Positions 1 through 5,661 of a DNA stretch of 7,964 bases are shown here, in pieces; within the stretch, counting starts at the first letter, position 1; every line of letters starts with the position of its first letter. Under the pieces are notes generated by a model, which was given only the letters and a program-made list of their open reading frames with translations, had not been told where the DNA came from and ran no database searches. The stretch is from Planctomycetaceae bacterium UBA4732 (lineage in GTDB: Bacteria; Planctomycetota; Planctomycetia; Gemmatales; Gemmataceae), in assembly GCA_002404095.1 (NCBI GenBank), contig DHJA01000038.1, forward strand, positions 1-7,964. Direction: 5' to 3'. The position numbers and the translations under genes were made by a program.

Positions 1-180
1 CTGCGAGACCGCGTCGTTGGCCTGTAGGATCTTGCCCTCCAGGTCCGACACGAACACCGGGTCCGGGGCGTTGGCGATGATAATATCCGCACCGAGCGAG
101 TGGTCAGGCCGCGCAACGGCCCGCTCCCCGGAGTTGATTCCAGACGGTTGCGAAATAGAAGGTTGCACGACCTTTTCCAT
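1..180 (-). CDS. PAS-domain protein, N-terminal fragment (cut by window edge)
   Basis: The first 60 codons of a leftward gene are present; the rest lies outside the window. The start is ATG at 180, preceded 7 bases upstream by a purine-rich AGGGAAAG (188-195). Residues 1-30 are polar and look disordered. From about residue 31 the sequence reads ADIIIANAPDPVFVSDLEGK followed by ILQAND, which matches the opening of a PAS domain (helix, then the 'hxDxxGxIhxxN' strand pair). In bacteria, PAS domains of this kind most often sit in sensor histidine kinases, diguanylate cyclases or sigma-54 activators. The output domain is not visible, so the class cannot be decided. No signal peptide or membrane segment is seen in the visible part, which fits a cytoplasmic N-terminus. 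It diverges from the propeller gene at 672. Confidence 0.8.
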   Translation of the reverse strand, partial: MEKVVQPSISQPSGINSGERAVARPDHSLGADIIIANAPDPVFVSDLEGKILQANDAVSQ

Positions 181-247
181 TGTCAATCTTTCCCTATGCG
201 CCAAAGAGTCCCGTCACGTACCGGTCGCAGTGGTTCGCCCAACCGTC

Positions 248-256
248 ATTGTAGCA
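248..256 (-). promoter_or_regulatory. Candidate extended -10 promoter for the PAS gene
   Basis: On the minus strand this reads TGC TACAAT, a TGn extended -10 with a one-mismatch -10 hexamer, about 68 bases upstream of the ATG at 180. No good -35 is present, which extended -10 promoters tolerate. This is a pattern match only. Confidence 0.3.
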
Positions 257-333
257 AAAGGAGCTGCCGCTTGGTCCGGCCAATGGTCATGGCCTTTCTC
301 GTTCCGTTGCCTCACCCGCGTCGGCGGCGAGGT

Positions 334-553
334 CTATAACGGCTGGTAGTAAAGGAACTGGCGACCGTTCAGCCGATTGGTAGAAGTTTCGGCGCCAGGG
401 GCGTTTGGGTGGGCCCGCAAGGTTTCTTCCAGGTAGGCCAAGACCGAGCGCCGTTGCAGCCTTAGCGTCTGCACCGCCTTCCCTACCCGTTCCACGAAGC
501 GGCAGGCCTACGGCGGACGCCGGCGGGCCGTACTCGACTACCATGACCGCCAA
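334..553 (-). pseudogene. Decayed IS66-type transposase C-terminal remnant
   Basis: The minus-strand frame 507-334 is open and reads CRFVERVGKAVQTL, then RLQRRSVLAYLEE, ending in a TAG at 334-336. The pattern FVER...V..TLR.Q.R.VL.YL matches the extreme C-terminus of IS66-family transposases as I know them (SxSGxRFVERhLTVVxTxRxQxRNVLxFL). Upstream, that frame is closed by TAG at 508-510. The neighbouring frame gives GPPASAVG just before it, which would join as ..SAVG-CRFVERV if one extra base near 505 is removed, so a 1-base frameshift is likely. No catalytic region, partner genes or terminal inverted repeats were recognised. A frame starting with ATG at 553 can be drawn through the same DNA but has low-complexity composition and is not credible as a gene. 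The assignment rests on motif memory, without an alignment. Confidence 0.5.
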
Positions 554-565
554 CGATCCTAAAAA

Positions 566-612
566 CGCGGCAAGCGGCGTGGACGCACCAATCCTTTACG
601 CCGCTTGCCGCG
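566..612. repeat. 15-bp perfect inverted repeat (stem-loop) upstream of the propeller gene
   Basis: Arms 566-580 (cgcggcaagcggcgt) and 598-612 are perfect reverse complements separated by 17 bases. Pairing continues outwards as aaaaa (561-565) against tcttt (613-617) with one mismatch. On either strand the RNA would be a very stable hairpin followed by a U-rich stretch, the form of an intrinsic terminator. It is also placed so that its right arm contains the -35 candidate of the gene at 672, so an operator or attenuator role is possible. Confidence 0.75.
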
Positions 613-634
613 TCTTTCATTTAGCCCATATAAC
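605..634 (+). promoter_or_regulatory. Candidate promoter for the propeller gene
   Basis: TTGCCG at 605-610 and TATAAC at 629-634 are separated by 18 bases, giving a sigma-70-like match with two mismatches in the -35 and one in the -10. The predicted start of transcription, about 641, would leave a leader of some 30 bases. The -35 lies inside the right arm of the inverted repeat at 566-612. Confidence 0.4.
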
Positions 635-655
635 ATCCCTAAGACTTACCCACCC

Positions 656-662
656 AGGAGGG
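656..662 (+). promoter_or_regulatory. Ribosome binding site that fixes the start at 672
   Basis: AGGAGGG, a near-perfect Shine-Dalgarno sequence, ends 9 bases before the ATG at 672. The same reading frame stays open upstream to 405, but only this ATG has such a site and is followed by a signal peptide. Confidence 0.8.
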
Positions 663-671
663 ATCGCCGAC

Positions 672-1589
672 ATGAACAAGTTAGGTTTCGTCTCGCCCGT
701 CGCCGTCCTGACCACGCTCACGGCCCTGTTGCTTCACACCGCGGCCGACGACGCACCGAAGCCGGTCAAGCCGGTCAACCTTGCCTGCAATACCCCGGCC
801 GACGAGGACGACCCGCACATATCCAGTAACGGTTTGTCGCTGTACTACGCCTGCAACGCCAAGAAAAAATGGGACGTCATGCTCTCGAAACTTTTGCCCT
901 CCAGCAAGTGGGGAGCGGGCAAGGAAGTGGAAGGCTACGTCAACGCGCTTCCGGACGCAAAGAAGCCGGCCAACGCTCGCGGGGTCTTCCTCACGAAAGA
1001 CGGTACGTTTCCCCAGTTTTTGTACTTCGCCACGGACAAAAACGAAAACGACCAAAAGGGCGACAACTTTGATCTTTATGTAACTTTCCGGAATAGCGCG
1101 AAAGAAGAGTTCGCACCACCTGAAATGGTAACAGTAGACACCGCGGACGACGAATTGCATCCTTGGTTGACCAAAGAAGGCATAACGCTGACGTTGTACT
1201 TTAGCCGCAAGACGAAAGAAGGTTATCGGGTCTTCACCGCCGTGTGCAATAACCCTAAAGGCGGCCAGGGCTTCGCCGCTCCAGTCCTTGTGGACGAACT
1301 GCCGCCAAACTTTCACCACGTCACGCTAACGCCGGACGGCGCAACCATGTATCTCCAAGGGCCGCTGGACAACGGCCGTTGGGGGCTTTTCGTCTCGACG
1401 AAGAAGGAAAAGAAGTGGGGTAAGCCGGAGCCGTTGGAACTGTTAAACGACCCTTCCGGACCGACCGGGGATCGCTCGCCGTGCCTCAGCAGCACCGGAA
1501 CGACGTTGTACTTCGCCTCTGACCGCGAAGGCGGCAAAGGCGGCCTCGATTTATATTCGGTAAATATCGCCGATCTGAAAAAGAAATAG
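672..1589 (+). CDS. Exported PD40/WD40-like beta-propeller protein
   Basis: This is a 305-residue protein. Residues 1-24 (MNKLGFVSPV, then a hydrophobic stretch ending HTAA) look like a signal peptide, so it is probably periplasmic or exported. The mature part contains about five PD40-type (TolB-like) blades. Each follows the pattern 'D.hP.hs.dG..LYf.s......DLY': DDPHISSNGLSLYYA (47-61), the segment around 104-137 ending NFDLYV, DELHPWLTKEGITLTLYFS (160-178), FHHVTLTPDGATMYL (214-228), and DRSPCLSSTGTTLYFASDRE (267-286) followed by GGLDLYSV. Such proteins are common in planctomycetes. Their ligands are mostly unknown, and no catalytic residues are apparent. The start at 672 is chosen for its AGGAGGG site and signal peptide. 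The gene is monocistronic in view, with its own promoter candidate, and converges on the paralogue gene ending at 1708. The family call is firm, the function is not known. Confidence 0.88.
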   Translation: MNKLGFVSPVAVLTTLTALLLHTAADDAPKPVKPVNLACNTPADEDDPHISSNGLSLYYACNAKKKWDVMLSKLLPSSKWGAGKEVEGYVNALPDAKKPANARGVFLTKDGTFPQFLYFATDKNENDQKGDNFDLYVTFRNSAKEEFAPPEMVTVDTADDELHPWLTKEGITLTLYFSRKTKEGYRVFTAVCNNPKGGQGFAAPVLVDELPPNFHHVTLTPDGATMYLQGPLDNGRWGLFVSTKKEKKWGKPEPLELLNDPSGPTGDRSPCLSSTGTTLYFASDREGGKGGLDLYSVNIADLKKK

Positions 1590-1604
1590 GGCGCCTGACA
1601 AAAT

Positions 1605-1689
1605 GGCGAACGGCCGGCGTAAGCCGGCTGGTACGTCACATAATCGGCGATAGCGTGACGTACCAGCCGGCTTACGCCGGCCGTTCGCC
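1605..1689. repeat. Perfect 35-bp inverted repeat between convergent genes
   Basis: Arms 1605-1639 and 1655-1689 are exact reverse complements over 35 bases (starting ggcgaacggccggcgtaagc), with a 15-base loop at 1640-1654. The loop itself holds a small atcg-g-cgat palindrome. It starts 15 bases after the stop of the propeller gene and ends 18 bases before the stop codon of the opposing gene, so it can serve as a terminator for both. There is no long T-tract on either side. The internal ccggcgtaagccgg core is itself nearly palindromic, which resembles REP/BIME-type or MITE-like dispersed repeats. Whether it recurs in the genome cannot be seen here. Confidence 0.9.
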
Positions 1690-1707
1690 CATAAAGTTGG
1701 GTGAAAA

Positions 1708-2841
1708 TCATTTCTCGAATTGCAAAGAGTCTTCCACTTCTTTCACCAGATCCGGCTCGGAGCGCCGGCGTTCGGCGATGAACTTTGTCGCCGTTTCCTC
1801 TGTGCAAGACAAGCCATAACGCACAATGGCTCGCTGCATGATCGGCGCGTCAAAGCCCTTCTTACCGTACAACCCCAGCACGTCCGGCGTTAAATCCCAC
1901 ATTTGCCAGCGTCGAAGGTCTTCAATGGCAACGTCGGCCAGTTCGCCCTGGCCGATCATCGCCGCCAAACTCTTTAGCACATCGTCGCGGCTCTCCTTCG
2001 GCTTCCAACCGTGATACATGCGCACCGTGCGGACAACAGCCAGGCGCACTGGCAAAGGTTTGCGACCGTCGCGCAGCACGGACACGACCGTTTCCCAACC
2101 CTCGCGCGGCCGTAGGTGGATGTAGCCGCCGAGGTAGCCGTCGTAAGCGTTGACGGTGCGTTCGCCGTCGTCCTTGAGTTGTGTTGTAAGGAAAGCGGCG
2201 TCGGCATCGCCGCCGCAGCCGCCCAGCAGAAAGGCGTACAGGCTGAGCCTTTCCGGCGGCGTCTGCGGATCTTTGAGCCAGCCGCGCAGTTTCTCGGCCG
2301 ACAGTTTGCCCGAAGCCTGACCGATCTGCTGGTCGTTGGCGCGGACGAATTCGAGGAAAGCGTCAAAGGCGATTTCCTTATCCGGATGTTCCAGATAGTG
2401 GAAGTAGAAATCGAGATTGCCGGCCGCATCTTTCGGATTCAACGCCAACGCCTTCTTGACGTATTCCAGCCCCTCGGCGCTGCGGATGGGAACGCCTCGG
2501 TAGGCGTCCACTTTGTCCTTGATAATGTCGCAGAAGATGAGGAATCGCGGCGGGTTCTTGGCGTCGGCTGGCAAGTAGCGGCCCAGGTCCAAGACTTTCT
2601 TACCAGCGATCACAGGATCGGATCGCAACGCGGCCTCAATAGTTAGCTCAGTGGAGGTAGCGCCACGGACGTTTTGAATCGGCCCGAAGAGGATCATGCG
2701 GGCGTTTGGCTGCGCGGCTTCCTGACGCAATGTCGGCGATTGCTGAAGCGCGCCGCCGCACAAGCTGCATGCCGGCGCCGGGCAGGGGAGTAACGCCGCC
2801 AAGATTGCTAACGGTAGAAAAAACCGCTTCCAGCGAAACAT
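1708..2841 (-). CDS. Secreted CxxC / helical-repeat protein, paralogue 1 (unknown function)
   Basis: This 377-residue protein has a signal peptide at residues 1-24 (MFRWKRFFLPLAILAALL, then PCPAPA). Cleavage would put C25 and C28 (CSLC) at the mature N-terminus. Residues about 48-116 are strand-rich (MILFGPI, then KKVLDLGRYL, then RFLIFCDI) and could be a small beta-barrel. From about 124 to the end the pattern is helical, HEAT-like, with phrases such as DFYFHYLEHPDKEIAFDAF and LADVAIEDLRRW. It is clearly paralogous to the gene at 2891-4036: residues 145-170 match 14 of 26 positions there, and the CxxC, C104 and C209 are shared. The start at 2841 is chosen over the upstream in-frame ATG at 3033 because it has GAGGA at a 7-base spacing, is followed by the signal peptide, and avoids overlapping the preceding gene. 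It begins 49 bases after that gene and is the last of the leftward run. The biochemical role is unknown. Confidence 0.88.
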   Translation of the reverse strand: MFRWKRFFLPLAILAALLPCPAPACSLCGGALQQSPTLRQEAAQPNARMILFGPIQNVRGATSTELTIEAALRSDPVIAGKKVLDLGRYLPADAKNPPRFLIFCDIIKDKVDAYRGVPIRSAEGLEYVKKALALNPKDAAGNLDFYFHYLEHPDKEIAFDAFLEFVRANDQQIGQASGKLSAEKLRGWLKDPQTPPERLSLYAFLLGGCGGDADAAFLTTQLKDDGERTVNAYDGYLGGYIHLRPREGWETVVSVLRDGRKPLPVRLAVVRTVRMYHGWKPKESRDDVLKSLAAMIGQGELADVAIEDLRRWQMWDLTPDVLGLYGKKGFDAPIMQRAIVRYGLSCTEETATKFIAERRRSEPDLVKEVEDSLQFEK

Positions 2842-2848
2842 CCTATTT

Positions 2849-2853
2849 TCCTC
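2849..2853 (-). promoter_or_regulatory. Ribosome binding site for paralogue 1
   Basis: GAGGA on the minus strand lies 7 bases before the ATG at 2841. It supports that start over the in-frame upstream ATG at 3033, which would lie within the preceding gene. Confidence 0.7.
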
Positions 2854-2890
2854 GAAAGGGACATCCTGTCCACAAAGCCTATGCGGGGCG

Positions 2891-4036
2891 TTATTTCGCC
2901 TGTTCCAGCTTGAGAATCTCCTCCGCCTCGCTGACGCCTTGGGCGTTCGACTTGCGTTGCTCGGCCACGTAGGCGGAGTCGGCGGCCACATCGGGAAAGC
3001 TGAGCGCGAACCGCAGGACCGAGCGGCGGACAATGGGCAGTGTAGTGTACGCTTCCGTTTCGCGGAGAGCTAATACGCGATTCGTCATATCCGCGCAGCC
3101 CCACTTACGCAAATCCTCCACGGCCAAATCGGCGATGTCCTTCTGATTCAGCAACTGAGCTACGCCGTCGGCCAGTTCCTTCTTATCCACTAGGTCGGGT
3201 CGGAAGTCGTGTAGGAAACGAGCCGCGCGTAGGCCGGCGTAGCGCATCAGAAATTCCTTGTTAGGGTCTTTCATCAGGCTCTTAGTGTATTCCCATCCCT
3301 CTTTGGGCTTAATCATTGTGTAGCCGGCCATGACGCCATCGACGCCGCTGCTGAGCTTGCGCTCCGGATCGTCTATCAGCGACCGCAGCAAGGTCGCGTC
3401 CTTGTCTTTGCCGCAATGGCCCAGCAGCGAACCGTAAAGCCCGATGCGGAAACCGGGCGTGTTGCGGTCGCGCAGCCAGCCAGCCAGCTTGTCGGCCGGC
3501 AGATTCTTGGCCATTTCGCGATAATCTTTGTAGTCGGCGTTGGCGAACTCCTTAAAGGCGTCCATCGAGATTTCCGGGTCGGCGTTGTCAAGGTATTTGA
3601 AGTAGAAGGGGAGCCGTTCGGCCGGCTTTTTGTCCTTCAGTTCCTGGACGCCTTTGAGGTAAGCCACGATGTCGCTGTCCGGCTTCATCGCCATGCCGCG
3701 ATAAGGGTCGATTTTGCCCTTAAAGATATAGCAGAACACCAGAAACTTATACTGCGTCAGTTTGTCCGGTTCCAGGTATTTGGGCAGCGTGACCACCTTC
3801 TTACCGGCAACCAGGTCGTTCGTCTTGACGACGGAATCGAGTACGAGATCCGTGGTGTCGTCTTTTATGTTGGCGTTGGCGAGTGTGCCGAACAGCACCA
3901 TGTCGGCGCCGGCCACCTCGCCGGCAAGCGTTTGGCCCTGCATGGAGCAGAACGGGCAGGCCGTGGTCGGCGCGGACGCGAGCGAGAGTATCAGAACCGC
4001 CAACAGCGGCAGGGAGTAGCGCAGGAAGCGAAGCAT
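2891..4036 (-). CDS. Secreted CxxC / helical-repeat protein, paralogue 2 (unknown function)
   Basis: This 381-residue protein has a signal peptide at residues 1-26 (MLRFLRYSLPLLAVLILSL, then ASAPTTA), leaving CPFC (C27, C30) at or next to the mature N-terminus. Residues 45-115 are strand-rich (ADMVLFGTLANANI, then VVTLPKYL, then KFLVFCYIFKGKIDPYRG). Residues 120-380 are helical, HEAT-like (FYFKYLDNADPEISMDAF, IADLAVEDLRKW). The layout 'Cys pair right after the signal, then AD.vLfG.l' recalls NTR/TIMP-like OB-fold domains, a weak structural guess. CPFC looks like a CPxC redox pair, but no thioredoxin fold is evident. Cysteines 27, 30, 102 and 208 are conserved with paralogue 1, while C314 is not. 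The start at 4036 has GAGGAG at a 9-base spacing; the in-frame ATG at 4114 lacks this and would precede the signal peptide with an odd polar tail. A promoter candidate lies at 4079-4108. Confidence 0.88.
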   Translation of the reverse strand: MLRFLRYSLPLLAVLILSLASAPTTACPFCSMQGQTLAGEVAGADMVLFGTLANANIKDDTTDLVLDSVVKTNDLVAGKKVVTLPKYLEPDKLTQYKFLVFCYIFKGKIDPYRGMAMKPDSDIVAYLKGVQELKDKKPAERLPFYFKYLDNADPEISMDAFKEFANADYKDYREMAKNLPADKLAGWLRDRNTPGFRIGLYGSLLGHCGKDKDATLLRSLIDDPERKLSSGVDGVMAGYTMIKPKEGWEYTKSLMKDPNKEFLMRYAGLRAARFLHDFRPDLVDKKELADGVAQLLNQKDIADLAVEDLRKWGCADMTNRVLALRETEAYTTLPIVRRSVLRFALSFPDVAADSAYVAEQRKSNAQGVSEAEEILKLEQAK

Positions 4037-4045
4037 GGGTGAAAA

Positions 4046-4051
4046 CTCCTC
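4046..4051 (-). promoter_or_regulatory. Ribosome binding site for paralogue 2
   Basis: GAGGAG on the minus strand lies 9 bases before the ATG at 4036. It decides this start against the in-frame ATG at 4114. Confidence 0.75.
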
Positions 4052-4078
4052 GGGCGATCCGATGGGGCGGGCCAATGT

Positions 4079-4108
4079 ATTATGGCGCGAAGGGCGGTCG
4101 CAGGGCAA
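4079..4108 (-). promoter_or_regulatory. Candidate internal promoter for the two CxxC paralogues
   Basis: On the minus strand, TTGCCC (4108-4103) and CATAAT (4084-4079) are 18 bases apart, the same spacing as the candidate upstream of 672. Predicted transcription would begin near 4072, leaving about 35 bases of leader. A small 6-bp hairpin (4106-4121) just after the hydrolase stop overlaps the -35 but has no T-tract. Together these suggest, without proving, that the paralogue pair is a separate transcription unit. Confidence 0.35.
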
Positions 4109-4127
4109 GCGCAACCGCTTGAAGCTG

Positions 4128-4670
4128 CTAGACGACGCGGGGGTCCAAATCGTTCAGCAAGCGCTGTACGATTTCGTAGGCGCGATGAACTTTCTCGTCG
4201 GAATCGTCAAGCACGCTGAGGTACTCGCGCGAACGCCGAAACGTCTTGGCCCGCTGTGGCGACGGGAAGTGTGCCGAGTCGAGCAAGTTGTCGTGGACGT
4301 CCGCCAGCTTGCACACCTTGACCTGCCAGGGCGCTTTAGCGAGTCCGTCGATATATTTTCTCTCTCTTTCCGGTTCGCGCTCGCGCTTCTCCTTGGTCAG
4401 AGCTTGCACCCAAGTTGCGATCTCGGCGCCAAATTCCTTTTCAATATCGTCGAAGTCCGTGGTCGTGTCCTCGATCGTGTCGTGCAAAACGGCGGCCGTC
4501 AGCGTCGCCTCATCGTCCACGCCGAAGACGTGGCGCAGCGTGAGACAGACGCGAAAGACGTGGCTGACGTAAGGCGTTTCGCCGTCCTTACGCAGTTGAT
4601 GCCGATGGGCGCGAGCGGCGAACGCGATTGCTCCCAGCAACCGGGCCATAGGTTCACCTGGCAAGGCCAT
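4128..4670 (-). CDS. Stand-alone HD-domain (p)ppGpp hydrolase, MESH1/SpoT-type
   Basis: This 180-residue protein is almost the size of MESH1 (179 residues) and consists of one HD domain. It has no synthetase, TGS or ACT domain, so it fits a small alarmone hydrolase. Visible motifs are AHRHQLRKDGETPYVSH (21-37), corresponding to the family's 'H.gQ.RKDG.PYi.H'; VLHDTIEDT (61-69), with metal ligands H63 and D64 and catalytic E67/D68; and KLADVHDNL (121-129) with ligand D124. H22 is the expected first ligand, so the Mn-binding set appears complete. Known family members remove the 3'-pyrophosphate of (p)ppGpp; MESH1 also dephosphorylates NADPH. The protein has no signal or membrane segment, so it is cytoplasmic. 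The start at 4670 has AAGGAG at a 7-base spacing; ATG at 4649 is a weaker alternative. The longer in-frame extension to 4925 overlaps the upstream gene and is rejected. It follows the DUF1980 gene by 17 bases, suggesting co-transcription with metal-transport genes. Confidence 0.87.
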   Translation of the reverse strand: MALPGEPMARLLGAIAFAARAHRHQLRKDGETPYVSHVFRVCLTLRHVFGVDDEATLTAAVLHDTIEDTTTDFDDIEKEFGAEIATWVQALTKEKREREPERERKYIDGLAKAPWQVKVCKLADVHDNLLDSAHFPSPQRAKTFRRSREYLSVLDDSDEKVHRAYEIVQRLLNDLDPRVV

Positions 4671-4677
4671 CTCGTGT

Positions 4678-4683
4678 CTCCTT
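4678..4683 (-). promoter_or_regulatory. Ribosome binding site for the HD hydrolase
   Basis: AAGGAG on the minus strand lies 7 bases before the ATG at 4670, inside the 17-base gap after the upstream stop at 4688-4690. It fixes the start and indicates tight operon packing. Confidence 0.75.
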
Positions 4684-4687
4684 CGTC

Positions 4688-5629
4688 TCAGTTGAGGTAA
4701 GGATTGGCCGGCGCCCTCACTACCTTGACCAGTTCGTCCAACGGCCTGTCCGTTGGGAGGATCAGCGTGGTTGTAAAACCTTGGCCGTCCGCACGCGGCA
4801 GAAACTGGACGCGGCCAATCGCTTCGACCCATTGGCCTTGCAAATGAGTCGAATCGAGTGTTTGTTTGGAATCGGGATCGGTCATGATGACCGCGCTGAG
4901 CGGAACGGCGTCGGCGGCACAACAACTAATCTTGAAACGGCGGAGTGTAAAGTGGCGGTCGTCGAGGGGAACGTACTGGCCGACGAGTTGGACGGTCTTG
5001 TTTTCGTAAAAATCCCGATTGTCCGAATAGGCCGCGGCAAGGTTCAGCTGCTGGAAGGTGATGCCAAAGTCTTCGCCCTTACTCTTGGCGTTCATGGCCG
5101 CTTTTGCCGCCGTCGGGTCCACATCGACCGCACCGCCGCCGGTGCTACTTAACGCTTCCAACGGGACGACGAAATAGATCGCCACCGGCAGCAGTAGGAC
5201 GGCGTAGCGCCACGGCGCCCAGCCGTGATCGTGCCCCTCATGGCCGCAGTCGTCGGCCGGCGGCGCCATCGCCAAGGCGGTGGGAGCCGTTTGGATCGCC
5301 GCTTCCGGGTGATCGTGTTGATGCGCGTGGCCGTGTTCGCCGTGATCGTGATCGCAGTGGGAATGATCGTGATCGTGCCCATCAACCGGAATGGCCTTGG
5401 CCTCGCCGACGGAGAACCACACGGCGATGGAATTGAGTATCGCCATGCCGAGCAAGCTGGCGCCGCCGAGGAAAACCCAGATGTGGAATTTCTCGGCCAG
5501 CATGTTTTTGAGGACGCCGCTGTGCCACAACAGCAGTACCACGCCGCCGAAGGCGGCGCAGACGCCGATGGTCAAAAGCTGCTCCATGTAAAAAGCATTG
5601 CGGTCGCCGTGATGATGATCGTGAGCCAT
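4688..5629 (-). CDS. YcgQ/DUF1980 (TIGR03943-like) membrane protein with His-rich loop
   Basis: This 313-residue protein has predicted membrane segments at about 17-37, 49-73 and 141-158. Between the second and third lies a striking His-rich stretch (84-107) with eleven His and one Cys in 24 residues, plus a smaller CGHEGHDHG (128-136) and an N-terminal HDHHHGD. The C-terminal soluble part (about 185-305) carries the DUF1980 hallmark: VQLVGQYVPLDDRHFTLRRF, then KISCCAADAVPL, with the C-C-A-A-D-A core at 236-241. Family members are encoded next to DUF318/ArsP_1 permeases and are thought to work with them; the gene 32 bases upstream is exactly such a permease. His-rich loops of this kind usually bind Zn, Ni or Co, so a metal-handling role is inferred, supported by the ZnuB gene in the same run. 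The start at 5629 has AGGAG at a 7-base spacing. Substrate and direction of transport are unknown. Confidence 0.88.
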   Translation of the reverse strand: MAHDHHHGDRNAFYMEQLLTIGVCAAFGGVVLLLWHSGVLKNMLAEKFHIWVFLGGASLLGMAILNSIAVWFSVGEAKAIPVDGHDHDHSHCDHDHGEHGHAHQHDHPEAAIQTAPTALAMAPPADDCGHEGHDHGWAPWRYAVLLLPVAIYFVVPLEALSSTGGGAVDVDPTAAKAAMNAKSKGEDFGITFQQLNLAAAYSDNRDFYENKTVQLVGQYVPLDDRHFTLRRFKISCCAADAVPLSAVIMTDPDSKQTLDSTHLQGQWVEAIGRVQFLPRADGQGFTTTLILPTDRPLDELVKVVRAPANPYLN

Positions 5630-5661
5630 GAAAGGTCTCCTAAAGAGGTAATTCCTGCCTG

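Noticed and set aside
405..671. Upstream in-frame extension of the propeller gene
   Set aside because: It would place about 89 low-complexity residues before a clear signal peptide, would read through the stem-loop and promoter candidate, and overlaps the transposase remnant. The AGGAGGG site decides for 672.
681..1319. 212-codon open frame on the minus strand opposite the propeller gene
   Set aside because: It lies wholly within a well-supported coding gene, has no plausible ribosome binding site or recognisable domain, and has Arg/Val-rich shadow composition.
3416..4042. 208-codon open frame on the plus strand opposite paralogue 2
   Set aside because: It is the mirror of a gene with clear signal peptide and paralogue. 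Its sequence shows no domain and is a typical GC-rich antisense shadow. The plus-strand frame at 2116-2646 opposite paralogue 1 is rejected for the same reason.
4106..4121. 6-bp hairpin after the HD hydrolase stop as a terminator
   Set aside because: The stem caagcg/cgcttg is short, the loop is only 4 bases and there is no T-tract in either direction. It is too weak to call a terminator.
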